Both the position numbers and the translations under genes were made by a program. A DNA stretch of 64,000 nt from Bacteroidota bacterium (GTDB lineage Bacteria > Bacteroidota > Bacteroidia > Palsa-965). Each line of letters opens with the position of its first letter. Position 1 is the stretch's first letter. Under the pieces are notes generated by a model, which saw nothing but the letters and a program-made list of their open reading frames with translations, was not told the origin of the DNA and did not search any database. This document shows positions 39,075 through 47,858 of the stretch, piece after piece. The stretch spans positions 62,001-126,000 of the forward strand of contig JACQAM010000006.1 of the NCBI GenBank assembly GCA_016194975.1, written 5' to 3'.

Positions 39075-39276
39075 AACACTAAGGTAGGAAATTTGAAGAG
39101 ATCATTGGGTCGTTACAGTTTATTCATTCAACTTGATCGTTGCAAGATATTTGAATTCCTGAATTATTTCTTTGTTGTTCTCTACCTAACCAAGCTATGA
39201 ACTATTAAAATTATCTTCCATAACTGAGATGAAATAGGCTAATTTTATACAACACAAAAGCATTAAAACTAACACC

Positions 39277-39687
39277 ATGAAAAGAAGTGCAACAGCCGTT
39301 TGGCTCGGAACCGGAAAAGAAGGAAGCGGAAAACTTTCTACCGGAAGTACTACACTCAGCAACGCGCAATATTCCTATAAATCACGATTTGAAGATGGTG
39401 TTGGAACAAATCCTGAAGAACTTATTGCAGCGGCACATGCAGGATGTTTCTCCATGAAACTCGCTTTCGTTATAGGCGCTGCAGGATTTCCTCCAGAATC
39501 GATCGAAACATTTTGCGAGAATCAACTGGCGAACGGCATGATCGAATTCTCTCATCTTGTTTGCAAAGCAAAAGTTCCGGGAATAAGTGCAGAAGCATTT
39601 CAGAAAGCGGCGGAAGAAGCAAAAGCAACTTGCCCGGTTTCGAAATCACTGAATATGCCGATCACGATGGAAGCTTCTTTGATCTGA
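39277..39687 (+). CDS. OsmC family peroxiredoxin
   Basis: 136 residues. It has both redox cysteines of the OsmC fold: AHAGCFSMKLAF (about Cys58) and ATCPVSKSL (about Cys122), with the conserved NPEELIAAAHAGC. It reduces organic hydroperoxides, usually with lipoylated proteins as donor. The stop shares the palindrome TGATCA with the stop of the convergent gene, leaving no space between them. The 202-base gap upstream contains no recognisable element. Confidence 0.92.
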   Translation: MKRSATAVWLGTGKEGSGKLSTGSTTLSNAQYSYKSRFEDGVGTNPEELIAAAHAGCFSMKLAFVIGAAGFPPESIETFCENQLANGMIEFSHLVCKAKVPGISAEAFQKAAEEAKATCPVSKSLNMPITMEASLI

Positions 39688-40623
39688 TCAGTAGTACTTC
39701 ATTTCGGGTGGGGAATGAAAAAATGCTCGCTCCTTTTCAGTGAAATAGGGTAACATCTTGTCATTTGTTGTCATTGACTGCTGGATGACTTTTCCTTCGG
39801 TCGTTATTGCAAATTTGAATTGGTAATGGACAATGTCTGTCCTGACTATTCTTCCGGATGCATCGTAAACCGTGTCGTAATGATTCATCGGTTGGTTGTA
39901 CCACGTATCGCTGATCATTCTTGTTTTTGAGATGAAAGAAGAAGTAGTGATGGAAACATTTCCCCCATCTTCTTCATCTGCCATATCAGATGAAAATCCC
40001 GAGACAAGGAATTCATCTGCAATTTTTCCCTTCTTTCCCATGAAAATAATTTCCAGATCGGATTCTTCATCATTTACGCAATGCAGGATCGTGAAAACAT
40101 CGTAGGCACGCGCCGATGTATCCTCAATAGAATAGAAATAGTATTTTCCTTTCGAATCATTCTCGTAGGTGATCCGTTTCTGAAAGATCCGGTAGTAGTC
40201 ATCCCAATTCATCTCCACAAGATCTGAAACATCAAGTTCATCTGGATACAATTGAAATTTGCCGGATTTAGGATGACGAAAACGATCCTTGTACCGCTCG
40301 AGATCAAATGTATCGGCGCGAAGAAAGGAATCGAGATATTCTTCTGACCATCGCGGAAAACCAAGTGAGTTGTCAAATTTTTGCAAAGCAGGGACGATCT
40401 CATTCATCGAATCAAGTTGCTCAGCGTCTTTTATCGAATCAATTCTGCACACTTCGAGAATAGAATCCATTTCTGCAACGGCAGCAAGAGAATCCTTTTC
40501 AACCTGAATATCTTTTGCGGAAGGGAAACACTGATCGGCAAGAAGAGAATAAATAAAAAGCACAATACCAACGAGGCAGATCTGAAAAAGTGAAATACTA
40601 TTCTTCCGTTTCCCGGTTTTCAT
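39688..40623 (-). CDS. Hypothetical membrane-anchored protein
   Basis: 311 residues. One N-terminal membrane segment (about 11-29, LFQICLVGIVLFIYSLLAD) precedes a long soluble part with acidic helices (60-75) and strand-rich stretches (VFTILHCVNDEESDLEIIFMGKKGKIADEFLVSGF). I do not recognise a family. The protein is probably anchored in the inner membrane with the bulk outside, or secreted. No operon partners. Confidence 0.65.
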   Translation of the reverse strand: MKTGKRKNSISLFQICLVGIVLFIYSLLADQCFPSAKDIQVEKDSLAAVAEMDSILEVCRIDSIKDAEQLDSMNEIVPALQKFDNSLGFPRWSEEYLDSFLRADTFDLERYKDRFRHPKSGKFQLYPDELDVSDLVEMNWDDYYRIFQKRITYENDSKGKYYFYSIEDTSARAYDVFTILHCVNDEESDLEIIFMGKKGKIADEFLVSGFSSDMADEEDGGNVSITTSSFISKTRMISDTWYNQPMNHYDTVYDASGRIVRTDIVHYQFKFAITTEGKVIQQSMTTNDKMLPYFTEKERAFFHSPPEMKYY

Positions 40624-40706
40624 AAGAGAAAATTACGTTTCTCATTACCAGAGGATATGAACTTTCAACAAGTGTTGGGATTCGTTGAACAATCGTAGTA
40701 ATAATC

Positions 40707-42440
40707 TCAATTCGCAAACACCATCTCCTTCGTCCCGATTACTTTTCCATCTATGACCAGCGAATAAAAATAAATTCCGGTTGCACCATAACCATGTTCA
40801 TACAACACTTCATTATTTCCCATCTGCAACTGAACGGGAATTTCCTTAACCAGCTTTCCGTCGGTAGAAATAATTTTTACTGAAGCATGTTTGTAAGCAG
40901 GAATTTCATTCACATTGAACTGGATGTACGTCGCTTCATCGAATGGATTCGGATGATTCTGCAATAATTCAATCCCCGGCATTACTTTTAAATAGTCTTC
41001 GATTCCCAATGGAGTTGTCATGTATTCGCGCGAAAAAATACTTTCTATTCCCAGTGAATCCACCGATGCTATGCTTACATAATACATCGTTGCCGGCGGA
41101 ACATTGATCGTATCAATGAGCGTTCCGGAAAATGTGTAAACGGAATCCCAATCATTCGTGGTCGTGCGCACACCCACGCGATAAGTTTGATATTGAGTTT
41201 GCTGAGTAACGTGAATGACAAGATTGCTGTCGTAAGTAGAAAGAATAAAATCGGGAGACTTCGGGCTCATTGCCGCCATTGCCGCAGCATTTCCATTGAT
41301 CACTGCATTTCTTGCGAGATAACGGAAGTCAACAAAAAAACTATCAATGACAAGATCACTGTTCGTATCCACACCCAGCGTATCCCGCGTCGTATGCTGC
41401 CGATCGTGATAAGCAGTATCCACCACATTTGCATCACCGTGTTCATTCGCAGAAGTGAAACGCATGGCCGTGTAAGAATGCTGGCGGAATGGCTGATGAT
41501 CTCCTCCTCTGCCCGTCCTGTCTTCGGGCGACATGATGCGGATATCTGTTCCCCATGTCAATGAAGGACGAATCATTTCTTTGTATTCTAATTTTATGTA
41601 ACGCGAATATTGTTTGTGCGCAGAATTGTAAGCACCGAGCGAAAATAAACGAACACCAACAGAATCGATGTCATTCAATCCCGGACAGCTTGGCGGAGAA
41701 GATGTTTGCCCGCAGATAATTCCGCCGATCACATCATTATTCTGAACAGCTTTAATTAAAATTCCTTTTTGTTGTGTGTAATCGGCAAATGCTTCTGCGC
41801 CGTACAATCCTTGTTCTTCTCCAATGGTAATGATGAAAACGATCGTGTGATGAAAATAATATTTGCTCATCACACGCGCGAGTTCGAGCACGAGCGCACT
41901 CCCACTCGCATTGTCTTCCACACCCTCGGCCGTGCAAAGTGAATCGCACAATCCTTCGCAGCGGCTATCCATGTGCCCTTCGATGATCATAATGTGTTTG
42001 TCTGTCGTATCTGATCCGGGAAGAACAGCAAACGCTTCACGATGCTGGCCCATCGTGCAGATCTGCAGGTTGAATTGCAGATAGGAAGGGATTAAACGAT
42101 TTTCATTGGCAGAACTGAACTGCGAAAATTTTCCATACGCCCACCTGCGCGCGGCACCGATTCCGAAATTAGAAGCTGTTGTATCTGATCCGGTGTTCCT
42201 GTTTTTAAAAGCAGCGAGTTGAAGAATATAACTCTTCAAGGAATCGGGAGAAACATTGGCAAGAATTCCCTGCGAGATTACGGACGGCTGATCGATGACA
42301 ACTGATGGTGCATACATTGCCGGATTGTAATTGCCGAGCATAATTTGTTCCGCAACCGGAGTTGTGCAAACGAAATTGGTTTGTGCAGAAAAAATTGCCG
42401 GAAGAAATATTGCGATAAACGGAAGGAGAAGTTTTTTCAT
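40707..42440 (-). CDS. Secreted M28 family aminopeptidase with T9SS sorting domain
   Basis: 577 residues. Signal peptide 1-19 (ends FSA), then an M28 zinc-peptidase domain with metal ligands in GHMDSRCEG, VEDNASGSALVLEL and the catalytic Glu in IGEEQGLYGAEAF, and a later His in AYHDRQHTTRDTLG. A fibronectin-like part (about 405-480) follows, then LLQNHPNPFDEATYIQFNV and a strand-rich tail matching a type IX sorting domain. It likely releases N-terminal residues from peptides at the cell surface. Upstream of it lie the duplicated pyrD tail and the BRO-N remnant. Confidence 0.9.
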   Translation of the reverse strand: MKKLLLPFIAIFLPAIFSAQTNFVCTTPVAEQIMLGNYNPAMYAPSVVIDQPSVISQGILANVSPDSLKSYILQLAAFKNRNTGSDTTASNFGIGAARRWAYGKFSQFSSANENRLIPSYLQFNLQICTMGQHREAFAVLPGSDTTDKHIMIIEGHMDSRCEGLCDSLCTAEGVEDNASGSALVLELARVMSKYYFHHTIVFIITIGEEQGLYGAEAFADYTQQKGILIKAVQNNDVIGGIICGQTSSPPSCPGLNDIDSVGVRLFSLGAYNSAHKQYSRYIKLEYKEMIRPSLTWGTDIRIMSPEDRTGRGGDHQPFRQHSYTAMRFTSANEHGDANVVDTAYHDRQHTTRDTLGVDTNSDLVIDSFFVDFRYLARNAVINGNAAAMAAMSPKSPDFILSTYDSNLVIHVTQQTQYQTYRVGVRTTTNDWDSVYTFSGTLIDTINVPPATMYYVSIASVDSLGIESIFSREYMTTPLGIEDYLKVMPGIELLQNHPNPFDEATYIQFNVNEIPAYKHASVKIISTDGKLVKEIPVQLQMGNNEVLYEHGYGATGIYFYSLVIDGKVIGTKEMVFAN

Positions 42441-42504
42441 GGGAAAAAGGTGAAATCAAATTTAAGCAAAAGCAAAGCGAATGTCAATAACGAAAAATCA
42501 ATGA

Positions 42505-42550
42505 TTTCTTCTCACGATCTCCTTGCATATCTTCTTCGCAATTCCCGGCC
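42505..42550. repeat. 46-bp direct repeat, outer copy of pyrD 3' end
   Basis: Matches 43056-43101, the 3' end of pyrD, at 44 of 46 positions. In the pyrD frame it reads [13 protein letters not shown] then NH and a stop, which looks like the original end of the gene. The two copies bracket the BRO-N segment. Confidence 0.85.
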
Positions 42551-42674
42551 TACTTTGCGGGCCAAATGATTTATTTTCATTTCATCCAGCTAAAAGAAAT
42601 AGCATTATCCGAAATCATTAGACAACTTTCGAAAATTGATTTAAACTTGCGGAGAACATTATTTATAAACGAAC

Positions 42675-42980
42675 ATGAGCAGTATTAAATTATTCGAAAG
42701 CAAACAGGTAAGATCGGTTTGGAATCCAGAAGATGAAAAATGGTATTTCGTTGTAGAAGACGTGATCCTTATCCTCACAGATAGCGCTGACCCAAAACAA
42801 TACATCAAGCGGATGCGTGAACGCGACGAGGAGATTGCTAAAGGATGGGTACAAATTGTACCTACCCTTTTGGTTGATACGATCGGGGGCAAGCAGAATT
42901 TGAATTGTGCCAATGTAAAAAGTCTTCTCCGCATCATTCAATCCATTCCATCACCTAAAGCTTGCAGTCTCACAGTTTGA
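42675..42980 (+). pseudogene. Truncated BRO-N (phage antirepressor-type) gene
   Basis: 101 codons. It has the BRO N-terminal domain: SIKLFESKQVRSVWNPEDEKWYFVVEDVILILTDSADPKQYIKRMRERDEE and LLRIIQSIPSPKA. In relatives the last motif continues into EPFK and a longer protein. Here family identity stops at SIPSPKA (42962) and four foreign codons follow before a stop, exactly where a 79-bp palindromic element starts. BRO-N domains bind DNA and occur in phage and mobile elements. The gene may still make a short protein, but I read it as a remnant. Confidence 0.8.
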
Positions 42981-43041
42981 ACTCTCGCGCATGCCTGTGT
43001 CGGGTGTAACGCCCGACACCACTTCAAACTGTTACACTGCA
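42963..43041. repeat. Palindromic element truncating the BRO-N frame
   Basis: 79 bp with 19-bp inverted ends, TGCAGTCTCACAGTTTGAA (42963-42981) and the complement of TGCAGTGTAACAGTTTGAA (43023-43041), 17 of 19 identical. Inside is a second perfect stem GTGTCGGG / CCCGACAC (42997-43004, 43012-43019). Not related to the GGTAGTGG family by sequence. Confidence 0.75.
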
Positions 43042-43045
43042 GAAA

Positions 43046-44086
43046 TTAATTTCCTTTTCTTCTAACGATCTCCTTACATATCTTCTTCGCAATTCCCGGC
43101 CCCTGGTAAATAAATCCGGTGTACACCTGGACGAGACTCGCTCCCGCTTCTAATTTTTCGATCGCATCTTCCGCAGAATTAATTCCACCAACTCCTATGA
43201 TCGGAAATGCTTTGTTGGATTTCTCTGAAAGATATTTTATGACTTCAGTCGATCTTTTTCCCAATGGTTTTCCGCTGAGTCCACCCGCTCCAATTGTTTC
43301 GAGTTTGGAGTTTGGAGTTTGGAGTCCTTCGCGCGAGATTGTTGTGTTCGTTGCCACTACTCCATCAATTTTTGTTTCTCTTACAATTTCAATGATGTCG
43401 TCGAGTTGTTCATTCGTAAGATCGGGCGCGATCTTCAGCAGAATTGCTTTTTGTTTTGGTTTTACCGAATTAAGTTTTTTCAAACGCATCAACAATTCTT
43501 TCAGCGGGCCTTTCTCCTGCAATTCACGCAAACCCGGTGTATTCGGCGAACTTACATTCACCACAAAAAAATCAACAACAGGAAAAAGCTCTTCAAAACA
43601 TTTTTCATAATCATCGCCTGCATTTTCATTCGGCGTCAATTTATTCTTCCCGATATTTCCTCCAATGACAATTTTTGTTTTTCTTTTTTTCAATCGCGCA
43701 GCAGCAGCAGCAGCTCCTTCATTATTGAATCCCATTCTATTGATCAATCCCTCATCTTTTTTCAAACGAAACATTCTCGGCTTAGGATTTCCTTCCTGTG
43801 CCAACGGAGTCACCGTTCCTATTTCAATAAAACCAAAACCAAGCTGGCCAAGTTCATCAAACAATTTTGCATCCTTGTCAAATCCGGCAGCGAGTCCAAC
43901 GGGATTCGGAAAAGTCATTCCGAATAATTTTACTTCGAGCCGCGGATCTTTGAAATTGTAAAAAGCGCGGAAAATAGCCGGCACTCCGGGAATGCAGAAA
44001 CAGAATTTAATGGAAGTAAAAACGAAGTGGTGAATTTTCTCCGGATCGAAGAGGAAGAAAAAAGGCCGGAGAAAAAATTTATACAT
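43046..44086 (-). CDS. pyrD: Dihydroorotate dehydrogenase (quinone, class 2)
   Basis: 346 residues. An N-terminal membrane-associating segment ([19 protein letters not shown]) marks class 2. FMN and substrate motifs: [42 protein letters not shown] with the catalytic Ser, [36 protein letters not shown] and [13 protein letters not shown]. It oxidises dihydroorotate to orotate in pyrimidine synthesis and passes electrons to quinone. Residues 256-262 come from a heptamer array, and the last codons (KGN) seem to be new sequence joined by the BRO-N segment. Confidence 0.95.
   Translation of the reverse strand: MYKFFLRPFFFLFDPEKIHHFVFTSIKFCFCIPGVPAIFRAFYNFKDPRLEVKLFGMTFPNPVGLAAGFDKDAKLFDELGQLGFGFIEIGTVTPLAQEGNPKPRMFRLKKDEGLINRMGFNNEGAAAAAARLKKRKTKIVIGGNIGKNKLTPNENAGDDYEKCFEELFPVVDFFVVNVSSPNTPGLRELQEKGPLKELLMRLKKLNSVKPKQKAILLKIAPDLTNEQLDDIIEIVRETKIDGVVATNTTISREGLQTPNSKLETIGAGGLSGKPLGKRSTEVIKYLSEKSNKAFPIIGVGGINSAEDAIEKLEAGASLVQVYTGFIYQGPGIAKKICKEIVRRKGN
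43056..43101. repeat. 46-bp direct repeat, inner copy (3' end of pyrD)
   Basis: Partner of 42505-42550 with two mismatches. It encodes the penultimate residues of the intact pyrD gene. Confidence 0.85.
43301..43321. repeat. Heptamer tandem repeat (GAGTTTG x3) inside pyrD
   Basis: Three perfect 7-base units, 21 bases, in frame, coding for residues around 256-262 (QTPNSKLE region) between TNTTISR and GAGGLSGKP. Confidence 0.85.
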
Positions 44087-44098
44087 CGGCTACAAAGG

Positions 44099-44133
44099 TA
44101 CAGTTGTCAGTTGTCGGTCGTCAGTTGTCGGTT
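44099..44133. repeat. Intergenic heptamer array upstream of pyrD
   Basis: Units GTCAGTT, GTCGGTC, GTCAGTT, GTCGGTT from 44106 to 44133 with a partial unit before. It lies between pyrD and the DUF6340 gene. Confidence 0.75.
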
Positions 44134-44182
44134 ACTTTTTTTTTACTGAACCCTGCTCACTGCTGCTGCCGCTAACAACCGG

Positions 44183-45244
44183 CTACTGTTTTTTCCCTTT
44201 CATTTGTTCATTCAGTTTATCAATATCGGCTTTGCGCTGATTGAGAATAGCAATGTAACGTCCCGCGCATTTATCTCCCATTGTTTGCGCACGCTCTGCC
44301 CACTGAATGGCGAGATCAAGCTGGCCATCCTGTTCGGCGGATAATGCAAGATTGTAACTCGCGCGCGAAGCAATTTTCGGATCGGAAGAAGTAGATTGTT
44401 TATTCCAGATGTCTGTTGCATCATGCCAGTTTTTTACGCGTGCAAGATGTGCGGCCCGTCTCATTTCCGGACTTCCTTTTTTGTAATACGAACGTGCTAC
44501 CCAAATCCATTGCGGAGAAATGCGATGGGCATATTGTTGTCCGGCTGCAATGCCCGCGCGCTGCACCATCGTATTCCGCGCAGGAAGATTTCCTTCAGCT
44601 AAAACTGCAGTTGCGCCACTCCCGTCAAATTGTGTATTAAAATCCTGGTTGTATTCGTCCACAACCGTTCTGTTTTTCAGATCGTAAATTCTCCACACGC
44701 AATACACGTTCACGCGTCCGTGCGCACGATACGACGCCGGCGAAGTTGCAGTTGCTGCAGATGCAATCTCACTGAAAATATCGGTATTCGAATCAAATGC
44801 TTCGAGAACGATCAATCCTGTTGACGTATCTCCTCCTACCATTTTTTTAACGGTGTTCCAATCAAGCGGAGGCATCGTTTGCCTGCGGCCCGTTCCTTTA
44901 AGAGCAGTATCAACAGCAGCAACTGTAACAGTATAGCGCGGAGTTTGTATGAGCACCTGGCGCAATCCTTCAATGCAATCTTCTGCTCCCCATTTATCAG
45001 TGAAAACTCCTTCGCCTGTTGCAATTCCTTCGAGCACATTCAGCGCACCTTGCCCATTTCCTTTTCCGGGACGCGTACGATCAGCAAGCACAAATTTCTG
45101 AAAATGCTGAGGCAACATGATGTCGGCAGGTTGCAGGATCTGAATTTGCGTGCCTGCCATTTTGCAGGATTGTCCGGCAGCGATCATAAAAAAAACTGCT
45201 GCAATGAAAAACGGAAGAGGGCGAAAAAAAGAAAATATTTTCAT
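44183..45244 (-). CDS. DUF6340-like lipoprotein
   Basis: 353 residues from the ATG at 45244; the longer frame begins with a TTG. A signal with lipobox IAAGQSC is followed by QILQPADIMLPQHFQKFVLADRTRPGKGN, the opening typical of DUF6340 proteins of Bacteroidetes, and a C-terminal TPR-like helical region (SYNLALSAEQDGQLDLAIQWAERAQTMG). The family's role is unknown. The gene is 78 bases downstream of the PorD-like gene and may share its transcript. The family call rests on the opening and the overall layout only. Confidence 0.6.
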   Translation of the reverse strand: MKIFSFFRPLPFFIAAVFFMIAAGQSCKMAGTQIQILQPADIMLPQHFQKFVLADRTRPGKGNGQGALNVLEGIATGEGVFTDKWGAEDCIEGLRQVLIQTPRYTVTVAAVDTALKGTGRRQTMPPLDWNTVKKMVGGDTSTGLIVLEAFDSNTDIFSEIASAATATSPASYRAHGRVNVYCVWRIYDLKNRTVVDEYNQDFNTQFDGSGATAVLAEGNLPARNTMVQRAGIAAGQQYAHRISPQWIWVARSYYKKGSPEMRRAAHLARVKNWHDATDIWNKQSTSSDPKIASRASYNLALSAEQDGQLDLAIQWAERAQTMGDKCAGRYIAILNQRKADIDKLNEQMKGKKQ

Positions 45245-45322
45245 GAGTTGGTTTTTGAACAGGAATGCCAAAATTATACCAAACCCGTGAATGAAATACA
45301 GGGAAATTGTGCGAAAGGAAAT

Positions 45323-46231
45323 TTATTGTGCCTGAGTGATCTTCTGCCACTGGATTCCATGTGCAGGATCTATCTTTTGCAACAGCGTGGTGACTTTTGT
45401 TTTTTCGTCGGGCAAGGCACCGGAAAAAAGTTTTACGATCTCATCCACTTTCGCATTGAAGAACATCTGTACGGCCCACGAAAGCGGTTTCTGATCATTC
45501 ACTTTATCGAGCAACAGCAAAGCTTCGAGCACTATCGCTCTTCCTCCATTCACATCCTGGTACATGATATCGAAACCGAGGCGATGATATTTGTAAATGC
45601 ATTCGCGCACGGGCGAGTAGATCGATTGCAGCATATTATCAGCGATCCAGTAACGGTCTTTATTCCCGTCCATTGATTTCCATCCTTTCTCCGGCGCCTG
45701 CTGCGCATTGGAAACAATGGTCTGCGCTTTTTGCCAGAATGGAGTTCCGCCGTCGAGCGAAAAAGAATCGTAATCGGTAGCAATGATCACATAAGCGTAA
45801 AAAGCAAAAATGGAAGTGAGATTACTGAGATGTTGTGAGATGGAAAATTCCATCGGCTGAAATTCGACGTATTTGAATTGAATGTCCACGTCGTTGTGAT
45901 TGATGAGCGTAGATGAATAAGAAGATTTGAAGACCGGCCGTGAAGACTGGATCTGTAATGTTCCCTTGTATTCGTCGGTAGAAACTTTTTCATTGATGGT
46001 GAGAACAAGATTGCAGAGAATTTTTTCTTCCGGGGAAAAAACATCATTCGTCCATTTGGTATTGTTCATGAATTCGAATAATGATTTCTGGAGATTATCG
46101 AAAATTCTTTTTTCCGTCGTACCCTGTATCTGTGGTGAGAGTACCTGTATCTGGCAATTCAATTCCTGCGCACTTACCCGGATTGTAATTGCAGAGAAAA
46201 AGAGAAGGAGTAAAAAAATGATTCGTTTCAT
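45323..46231 (-). CDS. DUF4835 protein, PorD-like (type IX secretion)
   Basis: 302 residues with a signal peptide (ends RVSAQ). Family features: ELNCQIQVLSPQIQGTTEKRIFDNLQKSLFEFMNNTKWTND, DVDIQFKYVEFQPMEFS and LTSIFAFYAYVIIATDYDSFSLDGG. DUF4835 includes PorD, a protein tied to the type IX secretion apparatus. This agrees with three T9SS clients in the window. It overlaps the coaBC stop by 4 bases; the series bamD-rpoZ-coaBC-porD is conserved across the phylum. Confidence 0.88.
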   Translation of the reverse strand: MKRIIFLLLLFFSAITIRVSAQELNCQIQVLSPQIQGTTEKRIFDNLQKSLFEFMNNTKWTNDVFSPEEKILCNLVLTINEKVSTDEYKGTLQIQSSRPVFKSSYSSTLINHNDVDIQFKYVEFQPMEFSISQHLSNLTSIFAFYAYVIIATDYDSFSLDGGTPFWQKAQTIVSNAQQAPEKGWKSMDGNKDRYWIADNMLQSIYSPVRECIYKYHRLGFDIMYQDVNGGRAIVLEALLLLDKVNDQKPLSWAVQMFFNAKVDEIVKLFSGALPDEKTKVTTLLQKIDPAHGIQWQKITQAQ

Positions 46232-47433
46232 CCGTGTAATTTTTTTTCGAAAAGATCTACGATATCCGAAGCCACTTCTTTTTTCAGCTTCAGATCAAAG
46301 TTACTTGTTTTACCATTTTTGTCGATGATGGAAATGCGATTCGTATCGGTTCCGAAGCCGGCTCCTTTTTCGCTGAGCGAATTCACGATGATCATATCGA
46401 GTTTTTTGTTCTTCAGTTTTTTCTTTGCATTGGCAATGGCATTCTCCGTTTCGAGTGCGAACCCTGCCAGCACCTGTTTTTTCTTTTTTAATTTTCCCAA
46501 TGAAGCGAGGATGTCTTCTGTCTCTACTAATTTTATTTCATCCAGTTTCTGTTCCTCTTTTTTTATTTTCTTTTTTGAAATTTTTGCCGGGCGATAATCG
46601 GCTACAGCTGCCGCCATGATCGCCCCGTTGCAGGAGGGAAATTCTTTCAAACACTTTTTCATCATCTCCGCCGCGGTATTCACATTTATTCTTTTCACTT
46701 TATTATTTTCCGTCTGCAGTGAAACAGGCCCGGTGATGAGCACAACGTCTGCACCGCGAGCGGCAAGTTCTCCTGCAATAGCAAATCCCATTTTTCCCGA
46801 TGAATGATTGCCAATGAAACGTACGGGATCGATCGCTTCAAATGTAGGACCGGCGGTCACGAGTATCTTTTTACCTTCAAGACGGTTTGTTTTCTCCATC
46901 GTTGCCTCAAGCACAGAAACGATCTCTTCCGGTTCCGCCATTCTTCCTTCACCCGAAAGGCCGCTTGCCAGTTCACCTTTTCCAGGTGCAATTATTTTCA
47001 CTCCTGCATTTTTAAGGCGGAGAATATTTTCCTGCGTCAGTTTATGTGCATACATATCGAGATCCATGGCCGGCGCAAGAAAAACAGGGCAGCGTGCAGA
47101 AAGAAAAACAGCGAGCAATAAATTATCGCTTCTTCCTTCCGCCATTTTGGAAATTGTATTTGCACTTGCGGGCGCAATGATCATCGCATTGCCCCACGAA
47201 CCAAGCTCCACGTGATTATTCCATTCACCGGTTTTTCCTTTCGTGAATTCAGTGAGAACAGGATGTTTCGAAAGTGTGGAAAGTGTAAGCGGTGTTATGA
47301 ATTCATGCGCCATCTGCGTCATGATCACGCGCACATCTGCACCCGCTTTCACGAGCAGGCGCACGAGAAACGCCGATTTGTAGGCGGCAATTCCACCGGT
47401 TACACCGAGTAATATTTTTTTTCCTTTGAGCAT
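46228..47433 (-). CDS. coaBC: Bifunctional phosphopantothenoylcysteine decarboxylase/synthase CoaBC
   Basis: 401 residues, two domains. CoaC (1-180): GVTGGIAAYKSAFLVRLL (FMN site), then WNNHVELGSWGNAMIIAPASANTISKMAEG and APAMDLDMY. CoaB (185-401): TAGPTFEAIDPVRFIGNHSSGKMGFAIAGELAARGADV, AAAVADYRPAKISKKKIKK and the C-terminal GAGFGTDTNRI. It makes phosphopantetheine from phosphopantothenate and cysteine for coenzyme A. The neighbours and the 4-base overlap with the PorD-like gene support an operon from bamD. Confidence 0.95.
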   Translation of the reverse strand: MLKGKKILLGVTGGIAAYKSAFLVRLLVKAGADVRVIMTQMAHEFITPLTLSTLSKHPVLTEFTKGKTGEWNNHVELGSWGNAMIIAPASANTISKMAEGRSDNLLLAVFLSARCPVFLAPAMDLDMYAHKLTQENILRLKNAGVKIIAPGKGELASGLSGEGRMAEPEEIVSVLEATMEKTNRLEGKKILVTAGPTFEAIDPVRFIGNHSSGKMGFAIAGELAARGADVVLITGPVSLQTENNKVKRINVNTAAEMMKKCLKEFPSCNGAIMAAAVADYRPAKISKKKIKKEEQKLDEIKLVETEDILASLGKLKKKKQVLAGFALETENAIANAKKKLKNKKLDMIIVNSLSEKGAGFGTDTNRISIIDKNGKTSNFDLKLKKEVASDIVDLFEKKLHG

Positions 47434-47502
47434 GAATTAAAAAACGAAGGACATGCGATCAGGAAAGACCGGCATGTCCAGCGGAATTAATTTCGGAACA
47501 AC

Positions 47503-47841
47503 TCAGTTTCCCTCCGGTGCGTCTTTCGATGCATTGCGGTGATAAACTTTTCCTTCGAGGAATTCCTGTGTTGCGATCTGCGTGGGTTTCGGAAGCCGCT
47601 CATAGAATTTAGAAATCTCGATCTGCTCGCGGTTCTCGAAAACTTCTTCGAGATTGTCGGTGTGAGTAGCGAACTCATTAAGTTTTCCATTGAGCTCTTC
47701 TTTCAGTTCTGCGCTGATCTGGTTGGCGCGTTTGGAAAGAATAGCTACACTCTCATACAGGTTGCCGGTTGGAGCATCAATCTGCCTGATGTCGCGTGTA
47801 ACGGTTGTGAATTCTGCGTTTGTTTTTTTGAAATCTACCAT
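47503..47841 (-). CDS. rpoZ: RNA polymerase omega-like subunit (RpoZ/Rpb6 family)
   Basis: 112 residues. DAPTGNLYESVAILSKRANQISAELKEELNGKLNEF is the omega/Rpb6 core (YE...KRA.qi), followed by an acidic helical tail and the PTQIATQEFLEGKVYHRN close seen in Bacteroidetes omega proteins. Omega helps assemble the polymerase around beta-prime. The spacing to bamD (17 bases upstream) and coaBC (69 bases downstream) fits the conserved series. Confidence 0.85.
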   Translation of the reverse strand: MVDFKKTNAEFTTVTRDIRQIDAPTGNLYESVAILSKRANQISAELKEELNGKLNEFATHTDNLEEVFENREQIEISKFYERLPKPTQIATQEFLEGKVYHRNASKDAPEGN

Positions 47842-47858
47842 GGTTAGTATTGATTGGA

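Noticed and set aside
42505-43101. Prophage remnant with integrase or structural genes
   Set aside because: Only the BRO-N fragment is present; no integrase, portal, tail or lysis gene is visible on either strand.
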